Below, piece by piece: positions 33,765-42,854 of a stretch of DNA of 45,845 nt. Location: assembly GCA_039908345.1 (NCBI GenBank), contig JAMOBD010000038.1:1-45845 (forward strand), given 5' to 3'. The notes beneath the pieces were generated by a model that was given only the letters and a program-made list of their open reading frames with translations, made no database searches and was not told the origin of the DNA. Position 1 is the first letter of the stretch, and each line of letters begins with the position of its first letter. The position numbers and the translations under genes are program-made. Source of the DNA: Magnetospirillum sp. WYHS-4. Its GTDB lineage: Bacteria > Pseudomonadota > Alphaproteobacteria > Rhodospirillales > GLO-3.

Positions 33765-34298
33765 TCACCCCCGCCCCTGCAACAAGGCACGGGACATGTC
33801 GCCCAGCAGGCGACGGAACGGACGGTCGTTCGGGCCCTGGATGTTGCGCGCCCAGCCCTCGGCATCCGACAGGGGATCGCCGTCGGCGCAAAGCACCGCC
33901 CGCACCGTCAGCTTGTCGGGATTGAAGGACAGTTCGGGATGCCGGCCGTCGCAAAGCCGATGGGCCGGCATGGCGGTCAAGCCGCCGAACATGACGATGA
34001 CCCGGATATTGGGGTGGGGCGCCTCGGATTCGCGGCCGGTGAAGGTCACCACCCGCCCCATGACCCCATCCGGCAAGCGGTCGCGCACCAGATTTCCAAA
34101 CAGGGGCTCCTCCATGCCGAAGGGATTTCCCAGTACTTGGGCCAGTATCGGCCCATCCTTCGAGGCATAGGTGAGCACGCTATCGATCAGCGCTTGGCCC
34201 TTGCTGAAATTGGAGACCACGGAGGGCCCGTTCTCACAGGCCGACAGCAAAGGAGCCAGCCCGGCGGCCAGCCACCGCAACACCCTGCCGAATTCCAT
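33765..34298 (-). CDS. Lipoprotein of unknown function
   Basis: A 177-aa protein with a lipoprotein signal (LLSAC, Cys21). The mature part has FSKGQALIDSVLTYASKDGPILAQVLGNPF and a later LRDxGRHPELSFNPDKLTVRAVLC-like segment with two cysteines (in HRLCDGR and AVLCADG) that might pair. No known domain is recognised. It follows the acyl carrier protein gene by 51 bases on the same strand and precedes the GGDEF-EAL gene by 43, so it is likely co-transcribed with both. Confidence 0.72.
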   Translation of the reverse strand: MEFGRVLRWLAAGLAPLLSACENGPSVVSNFSKGQALIDSVLTYASKDGPILAQVLGNPFGMEEPLFGNLVRDRLPDGVMGRVVTFTGRESEAPHPNIRVIVMFGGLTAMPAHRLCDGRHPELSFNPDKLTVRAVLCADGDPLSDAEGWARNIQGPNDRPFRRLLGDMSRALLQGRG

Positions 34299-34349
34299 CC
34301 CAGGTCCCCCGACCGGTTATCATGCGGCCTGATCGTAGCCGTCCCCTGC

Positions 34350-34598
34350 CTAGCGGGCAAGCAATCCGGTCAGATAGGCCGTCGCGCTGTCCAGGCTGGA
34401 CAGCCTCGGGTAATCCAGTTCGGGAATGTGGATGGTGAAGGTGCGCTCCAGGGCCAGGGCGAAGTTCAGGCAGTCCACGGAATCGAATTCGAACTGGTCG
34501 CGGAAGTTCACGTCGGGCTTCAGGACGCCCTCGTCCAGGTCGGGAGCCACCTCCTTCAGCACCATCAACACCTGCGCACGGATTTCGGCTTCGGTCAT
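34350..34598 (-). CDS. Acyl carrier protein
   Basis: An 82-aa acyl carrier protein. FEFDSVDCLNFALALE contains the phosphopantetheine site, Ser40, in the DSxD motif (DSVD in place of the fatty-acid ACP DSLD). The helix pattern and acidic character fit the fold. It is not the housekeeping acpP, which normally sits with fabD/fabG/fabF and has a different sequence around the serine. It overlaps the upstream two-TM gene by four bases. No ketosynthase or transferase lies nearby except acs upstream, so its acyl partner is unknown. Confidence 0.9.
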   Translation of the reverse strand: MTEAEIRAQVLMVLKEVAPDLDEGVLKPDVNFRDQFEFDSVDCLNFALALERTFTIHIPELDYPRLSSLDSATAYLTGLLAR

Positions 34599-35134
34599 GA
34601 TCGTTCCTTCTCCTTCCGATCGCCCCCGGCATCCAGGAACTTTGCTACCATACCGGCGGCGGCGGCCCCGGCCAGGGCCACCCCCACTGCGGAAGCGTTG
34701 AAATAGGCACTGGCAACGGCTCCGGCGACCAGGGCAAAGCCGAGGAGCAAAGCGGATTTCATCGCCAGCTTCTGGAGGTCGCGCAGATCGTTCCGTTCCT
34801 GTCTTCGACCCTCGATCTCTTCTTCTTGACGCATCAAGTCGATCTCGGCCTGCCTGAGGGTAAGCTTGGCGACCTGATCCGCGAAATGGGCATCCGGGGC
34901 AAGCTTGTCGAGAAATTCTATCTCCTCGATATCGAACGTACCGTCGGGGACATGCCGGGTTTCCAAGCGGATCAGGTGGCTTAGATGCTCGATGACCACC
35001 GAAACCTTGTCGTCGTCGACGACGCCCCGCAAAGCCTGCTTGACTGCATCCTCGACTTCGATGGGAAGCGACACAGTATCTTCTTCCGGTGCCGGGGCGC
35101 CTGGAACAGGGTGGGTACCCTGGGACTCGGCCAT
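34595..35134 (-). CDS. Coiled-coil protein with C-terminal TM hairpin
   Basis: A 179-aa protein of unknown family. The acidic N-terminal half includes IEVEDAVKQALRGVVDDDKV. A charged helical stretch with coiled-coil character follows (AEIDLMRQEEEIEGRRQERNDL), then two membrane helices at about 126-145 and 149-167, and a short basic end. Its stop overlaps the acyl carrier protein start, indicating translational coupling. It could anchor an ACP-dependent process to the membrane; that is inference. Confidence 0.72.
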   Translation of the reverse strand: MAESQGTHPVPGAPAPEEDTVSLPIEVEDAVKQALRGVVDDDKVSVVIEHLSHLIRLETRHVPDGTFDIEEIEFLDKLAPDAHFADQVAKLTLRQAEIDLMRQEEEIEGRRQERNDLRDLQKLAMKSALLLGFALVAGAVASAYFNASAVGVALAGAAAAGMVAKFLDAGGDRKEKERS

Positions 35135-35138
35135 CGGT

Positions 35139-35471
35139 TCAGCCTTCCTTTTCGGTTTCCGAAGCGGAAGGGGTCAAAGGGGTGGCATAGAGGCTGGAAA
35201 GGGCGGACAGCCCGTCGAGAAAGCCCTTCCGAAAAGCCTTCTTCCGCAGAGCTTTCCGGCTCTCGCCGCTAGCCCGGATCTGAAAGGCCCTCGACTTGTC
35301 CAATCCAAGGAATTCGCCTTTCCCCAGGCAAGCACGACGGAGTTCGCCAGCCGATGCAAGAACGGCCCCATTGAACTTGGAAGTCAGATCCAGCTTTCGG
35401 GGAAGCGCCAGTCGCAGGCCGGGCGTTCCTTCCTCTTTCGCCAGGCCGGAACGTAAGACTATGCGGCGCAT
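35139..35471 (-). CDS. Unknown 110-aa protein, first gene of ACP operon
   Basis: The protein begins MRRIVLRSGLAKEEGTPG and contains a basic middle (SGESRKALRKKAFRKGFLDGL). It has no signal peptide, membrane helix or recognised motif. It is directly downstream of a promoter-plus-palindrome and four bases ahead of the two-TM gene, which supports it as a real gene rather than a chance frame. A DNA- or RNA-binding role is possible from its charge, but no helix-turn-helix is evident. Confidence 0.55.
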   Translation of the reverse strand: MRRIVLRSGLAKEEGTPGLRLALPRKLDLTSKFNGAVLASAGELRRACLGKGEFLGLDKSRAFQIRASGESRKALRKKAFRKGFLDGLSALSSLYATPLTPSASETEKEG

Positions 35472-35498
35472 TCGGGAACCATCGGTGATATGGAGCTT

Positions 35499-35514
35499 CT
35501 AATCCATGGATTAG
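35499..35514. promoter_or_regulatory. Perfect 16-bp palindrome, candidate operator
   Basis: CTAATCCATGGATTAG is fully symmetric. It starts eight bases downstream of the -10 element of the minus-strand promoter at 35523-35550, so it covers the expected transcription start. That placement is typical of a repressor site. No regulator gene is adjacent. Confidence 0.5.
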
Positions 35515-35522
35515 GTGCGGTC

Positions 35523-35550
35523 ATAGTACATAATCGCCGCCACCTGTCAA
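35523..35550 (-). promoter_or_regulatory. Sigma70-type promoter of the ACP operon
   Basis: On the minus strand TTGACA (35550-35545), a 16-base spacer and TACTAT (35528-35523) form a near-consensus promoter, one of the best in the window. It lies just after the acs stop and 52 bases upstream of the first ATG of the four-gene unit. Confidence 0.6.
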
Positions 35551-35581
35551 ACCACGGTCCGGTGACAAGCCCGCCGCTCGG

Positions 35582-37294
35582 TCAATCGTCCAGCGTCGAG
35601 ATGTCGCCTTCCGGCAGGCCCAGTTCGCGAGCCTTCAGCAGGCGGCGCATGATCTTACCCGAACGGGTGCGGGGCAGTCCATCCAGGATCGCGATCTCGC
35701 GCGGGGCCAGTGCCGCGCCCAGGCGCTTGCGGGCGAATCCCACCAACTCGCGGACCAGGGCGTCGGACGCCACCTGCCCCGCCTTCAGGGAAACGAAGGC
35801 CTTGATCGATTCGCCGGTCACCGGATCGGGCTTGCCGATCACCCCGGCCTCGGCCACCGCCGGATGTTCGAGCAGCAGGCTTTCCACCTCGAACGGGCTG
35901 ACCAGATGGCCCGACGACTTGATGACATCGTCGGCCCGCCCGACGAACCAGTAATAGCCATCGGCATCCCGCTTGGCGATGTCGCCGGTCAGATACCAGC
36001 CACCGACGAAACGCTTGGCGGTACGTTCCGGTTCGTCCAGATAGCCGCGGAACTGGGACGGCCAGCCCACCTTGAGCGCCAATTCGCCCTCGGCGTCCGT
36101 CTCGGCTGCCGGTTCCAGCCCGCCGCCCGGCCCGGGCCGCAGGATGGCCGCCTCGATGCCCGGCAGGGGCTTGCCCATGGAACCGGGACGGACGTCCAGG
36201 GTGGGATAGTTGGCGATCATGATCGCCCCGGTCTCGGTCTGCCACCAAGTGTCGTGGAAGGGGGAACCGAAAACCTGTTGGCCCCAGACGACGCCTTCGG
36301 GATTGAGCGGCTCGCCGACGCTGGCCAGCAGGCGCAAAGACGAATAGTCGAAGCGGCGGAACGGCTCGACGCCTTGGCGCATCATCATGCGGATAGCGGT
36401 GGGCGCCGTGTACCAGACGGTGACGCGCTGGTCCTGCAAGACCCGGCACCAGCGCTGAGGGTCGAAATCCTCCTCGTCGACGATCAGGGTGACCCCGTTG
36501 GCCAACGGCGCCACGATCCCGTAAGAAGTCCCGGTCACCCAGCCTGGATCGGCCGTGCACCAGAAAATATCCCCAGGCCGCAAGTCGAGCGCCAGCTTGC
36601 CGGTCAGGCGATGGGCCACCACCGCCTCGTGCACGTGCAGGGCGCCCTTGGGTTTGCCCGTGGTGCCGCTGGTGAAGTGCAGCAGTGCCGGGTCCTCCGG
36701 GGCCGTCGGGGGAATGGCGAAAGTGTCCGACATCGCCGCCAGGCTGGCGTCCCAATCGGCACCGATGACGATCACCCGCTCCAGACTCGGCACCTGGTTC
36801 CGGATCGCCGCCACCTTGCGCTCGTAGAGGGCTTCCGTGGTCACCAGAACCTTGGCCTCGCCCAATTGCAGGCGGGTGAGGATGGGTTCCGGCCCGAAGG
36901 CCGAAAACAACGGACAGAAGACCGCCCCGGCCTTCAGGCTGCCCAAGGCCGCCACGTAGAGTTCCGGCACCCTGCCCGCCAGACCGAAGACCCGCTCGCC
37001 CTTCTTCACCCCGAGGGAGACCAGCAGGTTCGCGAAGCGGTTGGTGCGGGCGGCCAGGTCGGCGTAGCCGATGTCCTCGACGGTACCGCCCTTGCGCAGG
37101 CAGCGCAACGCGACCCGCCCACTCGCCGCGTGGCGGTCCACCGCCTCGAAGGCGATATTGAGGCCCCCGCCCGGCAGGCCGGCCAACTCGGCCCGCGCCG
37201 CCTCCCAGGTGAAGGATGCCCGCGCCGTCGCGTAGTCCGGCAGGTTGGGCGACACCCGATAGGGCCCTGACTTGCGGATCGTTTCCCACGCCAT
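35582..37294 (-). CDS. acsA: Acetyl-CoA synthetase (AcsA-type, AMP-forming)
   Basis: A 570-aa acyl-CoA synthetase that activates acetate (or another short acid) with ATP to acyl-AMP and then acyl-CoA. Motifs are [20 protein letters not shown] (nucleotide loop), [29 protein letters not shown] and the C-terminal [11 protein letters not shown] with catalytic Lys near 547, the residue that Pat enzymes acetylate. Length and order fit Bacillus AcsA rather than the longer enteric Acs. It is divergent from the Pat-type gene, with 93 bases between the starts. Confidence 0.93.
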   Translation of the reverse strand: MAWETIRKSGPYRVSPNLPDYATARASFTWEAARAELAGLPGGGLNIAFEAVDRHAASGRVALRCLRKGGTVEDIGYADLAARTNRFANLLVSLGVKKGERVFGLAGRVPELYVAALGSLKAGAVFCPLFSAFGPEPILTRLQLGEAKVLVTTEALYERKVAAIRNQVPSLERVIVIGADWDASLAAMSDTFAIPPTAPEDPALLHFTSGTTGKPKGALHVHEAVVAHRLTGKLALDLRPGDIFWCTADPGWVTGTSYGIVAPLANGVTLIVDEEDFDPQRWCRVLQDQRVTVWYTAPTAIRMMMRQGVEPFRRFDYSSLRLLASVGEPLNPEGVVWGQQVFGSPFHDTWWQTETGAIMIANYPTLDVRPGSMGKPLPGIEAAILRPGPGGGLEPAAETDAEGELALKVGWPSQFRGYLDEPERTAKRFVGGWYLTGDIAKRDADGYYWFVGRADDVIKSSGHLVSPFEVESLLLEHPAVAEAGVIGKPDPVTGESIKAFVSLKAGQVASDALVRELVGFARKRLGAALAPREIAILDGLPRTRSGKIMRRLLKARELGLPEGDISTLDD

Positions 37295-37387
37295 CTGACA
37301 GTTACCGTTCGGTCATTTGCTATTCTCCGCAATTTCGGCGATGATTTTTGCACCTGCGAAGAATTGGATCAACCAGGAACGTTTTTC

Positions 37388-40069
37388 ATGACCGTCCGTA
37401 ATCTCGACAAGCTCTTCAAGCCCAAGTCCATCGCCCTCATCGGCGCCAGCAACCGGCCGCAGTCGGTGGGTGCGGTGCTGGCGGGCAACCTCTTCCTGTC
37501 CGGATTCGAGGGACCGGTCATGCCGGTCAACCCCAAGCACCAGGCGATCCACGGCGTGCTGACCTACAAGGACGTGGCCAGCCTGCCGGTCACCCCCGAC
37601 CTGGCGGTGATCAGCACCCCGCCCCACGCCATACCGGGCATCGTTGCCGAACTGGGGGCGCGCGGCACCCGGGCGGCGGTGGTCATCACCGCCGGCTTCG
37701 GCGAAGGTGCCGACGAGGCGGGACGGGCGCTGAAGCAAAGCCTGCTCGACGCCGCAAAACCCTATTCCTTCCGCATCATCGGGCCCAATTGCCTGGGCAT
37801 CATGGCGCCTCGCATCGGGCTCAACGCCAGCTTCTGCCACGTCTCGCCCAAGACCGGCCCCATCGCCTTCGTCGCCCAGTCGGGTGCCATCGTCACCTCG
37901 GTGGTCGATTGGGCCCACAGCCGCGGCATCGGCTTCTCCCATCTGGTGTCGCTGGGCGACATGGCCGACGTGGATTTCGGCGACATGCTCGACTATCTGG
38001 CCAACGATCCCAACACGCGGGCCATCCTGATGTACGTGGAGGCCGTGACCAGCGCCCGCAAGTTCATGTCGGCGGCCCGCGCCGCGGCGCGCATGAAGCC
38101 GGTGATCGTGGTCAAGGCCGGCCGCTATGCCGAAGGCGCCAAGGCGGCGGCCTCCCATACCGGTGCCCTGGCCGGGCTGGATTCCGTCTACGACGCCGTG
38201 TTCAAGCGCGCCGGCATGTTGCGCGTAATCAGCCTGACCCAGCTTTTCGACGCCGTCGAGGTGCTGGCCATGATGACCCCGCCGGAGGGCGACCGCCTCG
38301 CCATTCTGACCAACGGCGGCGGAATCGGCGTGCTGGCGACCGATGCCCTGGTGGCCCTGGGCGGCCGGCTCGCCCAGTTGCAGCCCGAGACGATCCAGAA
38401 GCTCAATGCCGTGCTGCCGCCCACATGGTCGCACGGCAACCCGGTCGACATCATCGGCGATGCGCCCGGAAAGCGTTACGAGGATTCCCTGCGCATTCTC
38501 CTGGCGGACAAGGGGGTAGACACCACCCTGGTGCTCAACTGCCCGACCGCCGTCGCCTCGCCCATCGACGCCGCCCGCGCGGTCGCCACGGTGGCCGGAG
38601 AACGCAAGGGCCAACGGGTCCTGACCAGTTGGGTGGGCGACAGCGCGGCGCGCGAATCCCGCCACCTGTTCGAGGAAAAGCGCATCCCGACCTATGACAC
38701 GCCGGAGCAGGCGGTGCGCGCCTTCACCTACCTCGTGAACTATAAGCGCAGCCAGGAACTGCTGATGGAGACCCCGCTCTCCATGCCGGAGGATTTCACG
38801 GTCGATGCCGACCGCGCCCGCACCATCGCCAAGCGGGCGGTCGAGGACGGCCGCGATTGGCTGACCGAACCGGAGGCCAAATCCATGCTGGCGGCCTACG
38901 GCATCCCCACGGTGCCGACCCATATCGCCTGCACGCCCGACGAAGCGGCGGGAATCGCCGCCGAACTGGGCGGCCCGGTGGTGCTGAAGGTGCTGTCGCC
39001 CGACATCACCCACAAGTCGGATATCGGCGGGGTGCTGGTGGACATCGCCGGCCCGGCTCTGGTCAAGGCGGCGGCCGCCGAGATGCTGGACCGCATCGGC
39101 AAGGCAAGGCCCGACGCCCGCCTGGAGGGCGTCACGGTACAACCCATGGTGCGTCGCCCCGGCGCCTACGAGTTGATCATGGGTGTGCTGTCCGACCCGC
39201 AGTTTGGACCGATCATCCTGTTCGGCCACGGCGGCACGGCGGTCGAGGTGATCGACGACAAGGCCCTGGGTCTGCCGCCACTCAACATGCGCCTGGCTCG
39301 CGAATTGATGTCGAACACCCGCATCTACAAGCAGTTGACCGGCTTCCGGGGCCTGAAGGCGGTCAACCTGGATGCTGTGGCACTGACGCTATTGAAGATT
39401 TCCCAACTCGTGGTCGACGTCCCGGAGATATCCGAATTGGATATCAACCCGCTGCTGGCCGACGAATGGGGCGTGGTCGCCCTCGATGCCCGCGTCAAGG
39501 TCAAGGCCGCTCACGGCTCGGGCGCCGACCGCCTGGCCATCCGGCCCTATCCGAAGGACTTGGAACAGGAGGTACCGCTGGGCGACGGGCGGCTGCTGTT
39601 CCTGCGCCCGGTGGTACCCGAGGACGAGCCCTCCCTGCAGGAGACCTTCGCCCGCCTGACGCCGGAGGAAATCCGGTTGCGCTTCTTCGTGCCCATGCAG
39701 ACCATGTCGCACCTCCAGGCGGCGCGCTTCACCCAGATCGACTACGACCGCGAAATGGCGCTGATCCTCACCGAACGGGGCATCCCCGGGAAGACGCCCA
39801 TCTACGGCACGGTGCACATCAACGCCGACCCAGACCTGCAGAAAGCCGAATACGCCATTATGGTGGAGCAGGAGATGACGGGCCTCGGCCTGGGCGTCTT
39901 CCTCATGCGCCGCATCATCGAATATGCCAAGTCGCGTGGCATCGGGGAAATCCACGGCGACGTGCTGCGCGAGAACGGCACCATGCTGAAGCTTTGCCGG
40001 GCCTTGGGCTTCACGCAGTCCAACAACCCCGACGACACCAGCATCGTCAAGGTGGTGCTGAAGCTGTAG
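37388..40069 (+). CDS. Pat/YfiQ-like acyl-CoA synthetase-GNAT acetyltransferase
   Basis: An 893-aa fusion from ATG 37388 (AGGAA nine bases upstream; a TTG at 37364 is possible). Order: CoA-binding Rossmann domain (SIALIGASNRPQSVGAVLAGNL), succinyl-CoA-ligase-like domains (GPNCLGIM, SHTGALAG with a histidine at the phosphohistidine position of ADP-forming ligases), ATP-grasp (about 490-700, GGPVVLKVLSPDITHKSDIGG) and a C-terminal GNAT domain from about 734 with GLGLGVFLMRRII. Pat proteins of this build acetylate and silence Acs at its catalytic lysine. The divergent acs gene supports that target. Confidence 0.9.
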   Translation: MTVRNLDKLFKPKSIALIGASNRPQSVGAVLAGNLFLSGFEGPVMPVNPKHQAIHGVLTYKDVASLPVTPDLAVISTPPHAIPGIVAELGARGTRAAVVITAGFGEGADEAGRALKQSLLDAAKPYSFRIIGPNCLGIMAPRIGLNASFCHVSPKTGPIAFVAQSGAIVTSVVDWAHSRGIGFSHLVSLGDMADVDFGDMLDYLANDPNTRAILMYVEAVTSARKFMSAARAAARMKPVIVVKAGRYAEGAKAAASHTGALAGLDSVYDAVFKRAGMLRVISLTQLFDAVEVLAMMTPPEGDRLAILTNGGGIGVLATDALVALGGRLAQLQPETIQKLNAVLPPTWSHGNPVDIIGDAPGKRYEDSLRILLADKGVDTTLVLNCPTAVASPIDAARAVATVAGERKGQRVLTSWVGDSAARESRHLFEEKRIPTYDTPEQAVRAFTYLVNYKRSQELLMETPLSMPEDFTVDADRARTIAKRAVEDGRDWLTEPEAKSMLAAYGIPTVPTHIACTPDEAAGIAAELGGPVVLKVLSPDITHKSDIGGVLVDIAGPALVKAAAAEMLDRIGKARPDARLEGVTVQPMVRRPGAYELIMGVLSDPQFGPIILFGHGGTAVEVIDDKALGLPPLNMRLARELMSNTRIYKQLTGFRGLKAVNLDAVALTLLKISQLVVDVPEISELDINPLLADEWGVVALDARVKVKAAHGSGADRLAIRPYPKDLEQEVPLGDGRLLFLRPVVPEDEPSLQETFARLTPEEIRLRFFVPMQTMSHLQAARFTQIDYDREMALILTERGIPGKTPIYGTVHINADPDLQKAEYAIMVEQEMTGLGLGVFLMRRIIEYAKSRGIGEIHGDVLRENGTMLKLCRALGFTQSNNPDDTSIVKVVLKL

Positions 40070-40083
40070 AGCCGCAGAAACGA

Positions 40084-41496
40084 CTAGACCTTGGCGATAC
40101 GCAGGACGTTGGTGGCGCCGGGAGTGCCGAAGGGTACGCCCGCCGTCACCACGAGCTGCTGGCCGGCCACGGCGAATTCCTCCTTCACCGCCACCGACAC
40201 CGCCTTCATCACCATGTCGTTGAAGAAACGCAGGTCGCTGGTCAGCACCGGATGCACGCCCCAGGCCAGGGCGAGACGGCGCGCCGTCGTCTGATTGGCG
40301 GTCAGGCCGAGAATGGGCACCTCCGGCCGTTCGCGGGCCGCCCGAAGGGTCGTCGAACCGGTCGAGGAAAACGCGACGATGCAAGCCGCCGAAATGGTAT
40401 GGGCCACCTGGCGGGCGGCAGCGGTAATGGCGTCGGCCGCCGTCGATTCGGGCATGCGCCGTTCGGCGTCGGTCACCTTGCGGTAGAGAGGGTCACGCTC
40501 GATACGGCGGATGATGCGGTCCATCATGCGCACCGCCTCGATGGGATAGTCGCCGACCGCCGTTTCCGCCGACAGCATCACCGCGTCGGCGCCGTCATAG
40601 ATGGCGGTCGCCACGTCGGAGGCCTCGGCGCGGGTGGGCATCGGCGCATGGACCATGGAGTCGAGCATCTGGGTCGCCACCACCACCGGCCTGCCCTTCT
40701 GTTGGCAGGCATGGATGATTTCCTTTTGCAGCACCGGCACGTCCTCGGCCGGAACCTCGACGCCCAGATCGCCGCGCGCCACCATGACCGCGTCGGCCAG
40801 TTCGACGATCTCGGCCAACTGGTCGATGGCCGCCGGCTTCTCGATCTTGACCAGAATCGCCGCGCGGCCGTCCACCAGCCGCCGGGCCTCGGCCACATCC
40901 TCGGCTCGCTGCACGAAGGACAGACCCACCCAGTCGACGCCCATCTGCAACCCGAATTCCAGGTCGCGGCGATCCTTGGGAGTCAGCGGGGAAAGGTCGA
41001 GCACCGCGCTGGGCACGTTGACGCCCTTGTGGTCGGAAAGCAGGCCGCCCACCACCACCTCGGTCTCCGCCCAATCGTCGCCGCAATCCAGGATGCAGAG
41101 ACGGACGCGCCCGTCGTCCAGCAGCAGTTCGGTCTGCGGCGACAAGGCCTTGAAGACCTCCGGATGGGGAAGCTGGACACGCCGGGTGTCGCCCGGGTCC
41201 CTCGCCATGTCGAGGCGGAAAAGCTGTCCCGATTCGACCCGGGCCTTGCCGCCCTCGAACTTACCCACCCGCAGCTTGGGCCCCTGCAGGTCCTGCAGGA
41301 TGCCGATCGGCCGTCCGAAGGACTTCTCGATGCAGCGGATGGTATCGAAGCGGGCCTTGTGGCCCTCGTGGGACCCGTGGCTGAAGTTCAGGCGAAACAC
41401 ATCGGCACCGACCTTGAAGAGTTCGGTCAGGCGTTCCTTGGATTCGCTAGCTGGGCCCAGGGTGGCGATGATCTTGGCATTACGGAGGCGTCGCAT
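40084..41496 (-). CDS. pyk: Pyruvate kinase
   Basis: A 470-aa enzyme that makes pyruvate and ATP from phosphoenolpyruvate. RRLRNAKIIATLGPAS opens the barrel; GADVFRLNFSHGSHEGH, ILQDLQGPKLRVG, ILVKIEKPAA (catalytic Lys and metal Glu), MVARGDLGVEVPAEDVP and VATQMLDSM are all intact. The C-terminal allosteric domain follows (IVAFSSTGSTTLRAARERP). ATG 41496 fits the family start; ATG 41508 would add four residues. It converges on the Pat gene. Confidence 0.95.
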   Translation of the reverse strand: MRRLRNAKIIATLGPASESKERLTELFKVGADVFRLNFSHGSHEGHKARFDTIRCIEKSFGRPIGILQDLQGPKLRVGKFEGGKARVESGQLFRLDMARDPGDTRRVQLPHPEVFKALSPQTELLLDDGRVRLCILDCGDDWAETEVVVGGLLSDHKGVNVPSAVLDLSPLTPKDRRDLEFGLQMGVDWVGLSFVQRAEDVAEARRLVDGRAAILVKIEKPAAIDQLAEIVELADAVMVARGDLGVEVPAEDVPVLQKEIIHACQQKGRPVVVATQMLDSMVHAPMPTRAEASDVATAIYDGADAVMLSAETAVGDYPIEAVRMMDRIIRRIERDPLYRKVTDAERRMPESTAADAITAAARQVAHTISAACIVAFSSTGSTTLRAARERPEVPILGLTANQTTARRLALAWGVHPVLTSDLRFFNDMVMKAVSVAVKEEFAVAGQQLVVTAGVPFGTPGATNVLRIAKV

Positions 41497-41690
41497 GGGC
41501 GGCACCATACGCCGCCCGCTCCGTCATTGCCAGCCGCCAAAATGGGTAGTCCCCGAACTATCCACAGGAGCGACCTGGACCGGCTCCACTTCCCCGATGC
41601 TATCTGGACAAGGCTGGGCTATGTTCGAGGAAGGGTTCTCCAAGGGAAGGGGCGGCACCGGCAAACCGGAAGCCGCCGGTCGGAAGCGAG

Positions 41691-42854
41691 ATGAAGGGCG
41701 AGGGGCATGTTCCGCACGCGTCGCCGGCCTGTCGGCAATGGCAGGCCCATTTGCGTGCCGCCGCCCATCTGGAGGAACTGAAGGGCCACATCCGCCAAGC
41801 GGTCGACGAATTGATCCCGCCCGGTGTCTTGCCAACGGGCACGCGGTCGGAAATCGTTAATCTGTTCCTCGACGCCATCACCCGATCGAGGGACTTCTCG
41901 ACCGCCCGCGAGAAGGCCGTCAAGGCTCTGTTGCCTCTGTCCCTGCTGGGTCAGTTGGTCGAACGCCAAGCGCCGCCGGAAGTCGCCCCCGTCCAGCCGG
42001 TCGAGCAGCCGCCCGGCTACCAGGAGAAGTTCGAGTCGGTCTTCACCGACAGTCTCTGCCAATTCCTGCGTGAGCGAATCGAGGCGCTCCATGTCCCGGA
42101 ACGGGGTGGTTCCGCCCTGCCTTACCCGCTGTCGCCCACTTTCGGCGAGATCTTCATCCAGGCGGTGGCCGAGCACATCGCCCCCACCATGCTGTCGGCC
42201 CGCCGAATATCGCTGCTCGCCCAGAGCATCCCTTTCGAGGACCTGCGCCCCGAGACCTTCTACGAGCTCTTCCTGCGTCCGGAGCGGGAAAACGTGGTGC
42301 TTTTCCTCTGGGACGACCGCTGGTCCCATATCCAAACCCTGCTGACCAAGGCCGGAGGCGCCCGCGCCGCCGACAAGGGAAAGAATCGCAAGGGCCTGCT
42401 CGGCATGTTCGGCGGCAAGGACAAGAAGGAAGCGGCCAGTCCGCGCGATGCGATGGCCCTGCATGCCGAAGCCTTCTGGGAAATGCTGGAAAGCCATGCC
42501 GGCCCCGATATCTACGAGGCGCCCCGCATCTCCGACATCCCCTTTCTGAAGGTTCTGTTCCGCTACATCCCCGCCCAGATTCGCGAAGGCCAAGCCGGAA
42601 TCCGCCAGATGCTCGCCCAGGAGAACGACAAGGCCCTCGATGGCCGCGAAGGCTCCAGCCGCCAATACCTCTGCAAGTTGGTGCGCGGCCTGCCCGCCCA
42701 TTGCGGGGAGCTGATCGCCCTGTGGGCCTATTTCACCTGCGGCAGTGACTTCGGCCCCAAAATCCTCAAGGGATTCCGTACCAGCTACGGCAGCGGTACC
42801 GAGGAACAGGCCAAGGCCATTCCCTTCTTCGCCCGCTGGACGCCCCTGGCCTGA
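41691..42854 (+). CDS. Conserved-looking 387-aa protein of unknown function
   Basis: A soluble, mostly helical protein with no signal peptide or membrane helix. Segments such as EELKGHIRQAVDELIPPG, PERENVVLFLWDDRWSHIQTLL, KNRKGLLGMFGGKDKKE (a lysine-rich loop) and FFARWTPLA at the end are not tied to any family I know. Start ATG 41691 has GGAAG upstream; 41497-41690 appears non-coding. It converges on glycerate kinase with no gap between the stop codons. Codon usage resembles its neighbours, so it is native rather than recently acquired. Confidence 0.7.
   Translation: MKGEGHVPHASPACRQWQAHLRAAAHLEELKGHIRQAVDELIPPGVLPTGTRSEIVNLFLDAITRSRDFSTAREKAVKALLPLSLLGQLVERQAPPEVAPVQPVEQPPGYQEKFESVFTDSLCQFLRERIEALHVPERGGSALPYPLSPTFGEIFIQAVAEHIAPTMLSARRISLLAQSIPFEDLRPETFYELFLRPERENVVLFLWDDRWSHIQTLLTKAGGARAADKGKNRKGLLGMFGGKDKKEAASPRDAMALHAEAFWEMLESHAGPDIYEAPRISDIPFLKVLFRYIPAQIREGQAGIRQMLAQENDKALDGREGSSRQYLCKLVRGLPAHCGELIALWAYFTCGSDFGPKILKGFRTSYGSGTEEQAKAIPFFARWTPLA

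Noticed and set aside
38857-41694. 945-residue plus-strand open frame across the Pat and pyruvate kinase genes
   Set aside because: It crosses two unrelated, convergent, well-supported genes in the wrong frame or strand, so it is not a gene.
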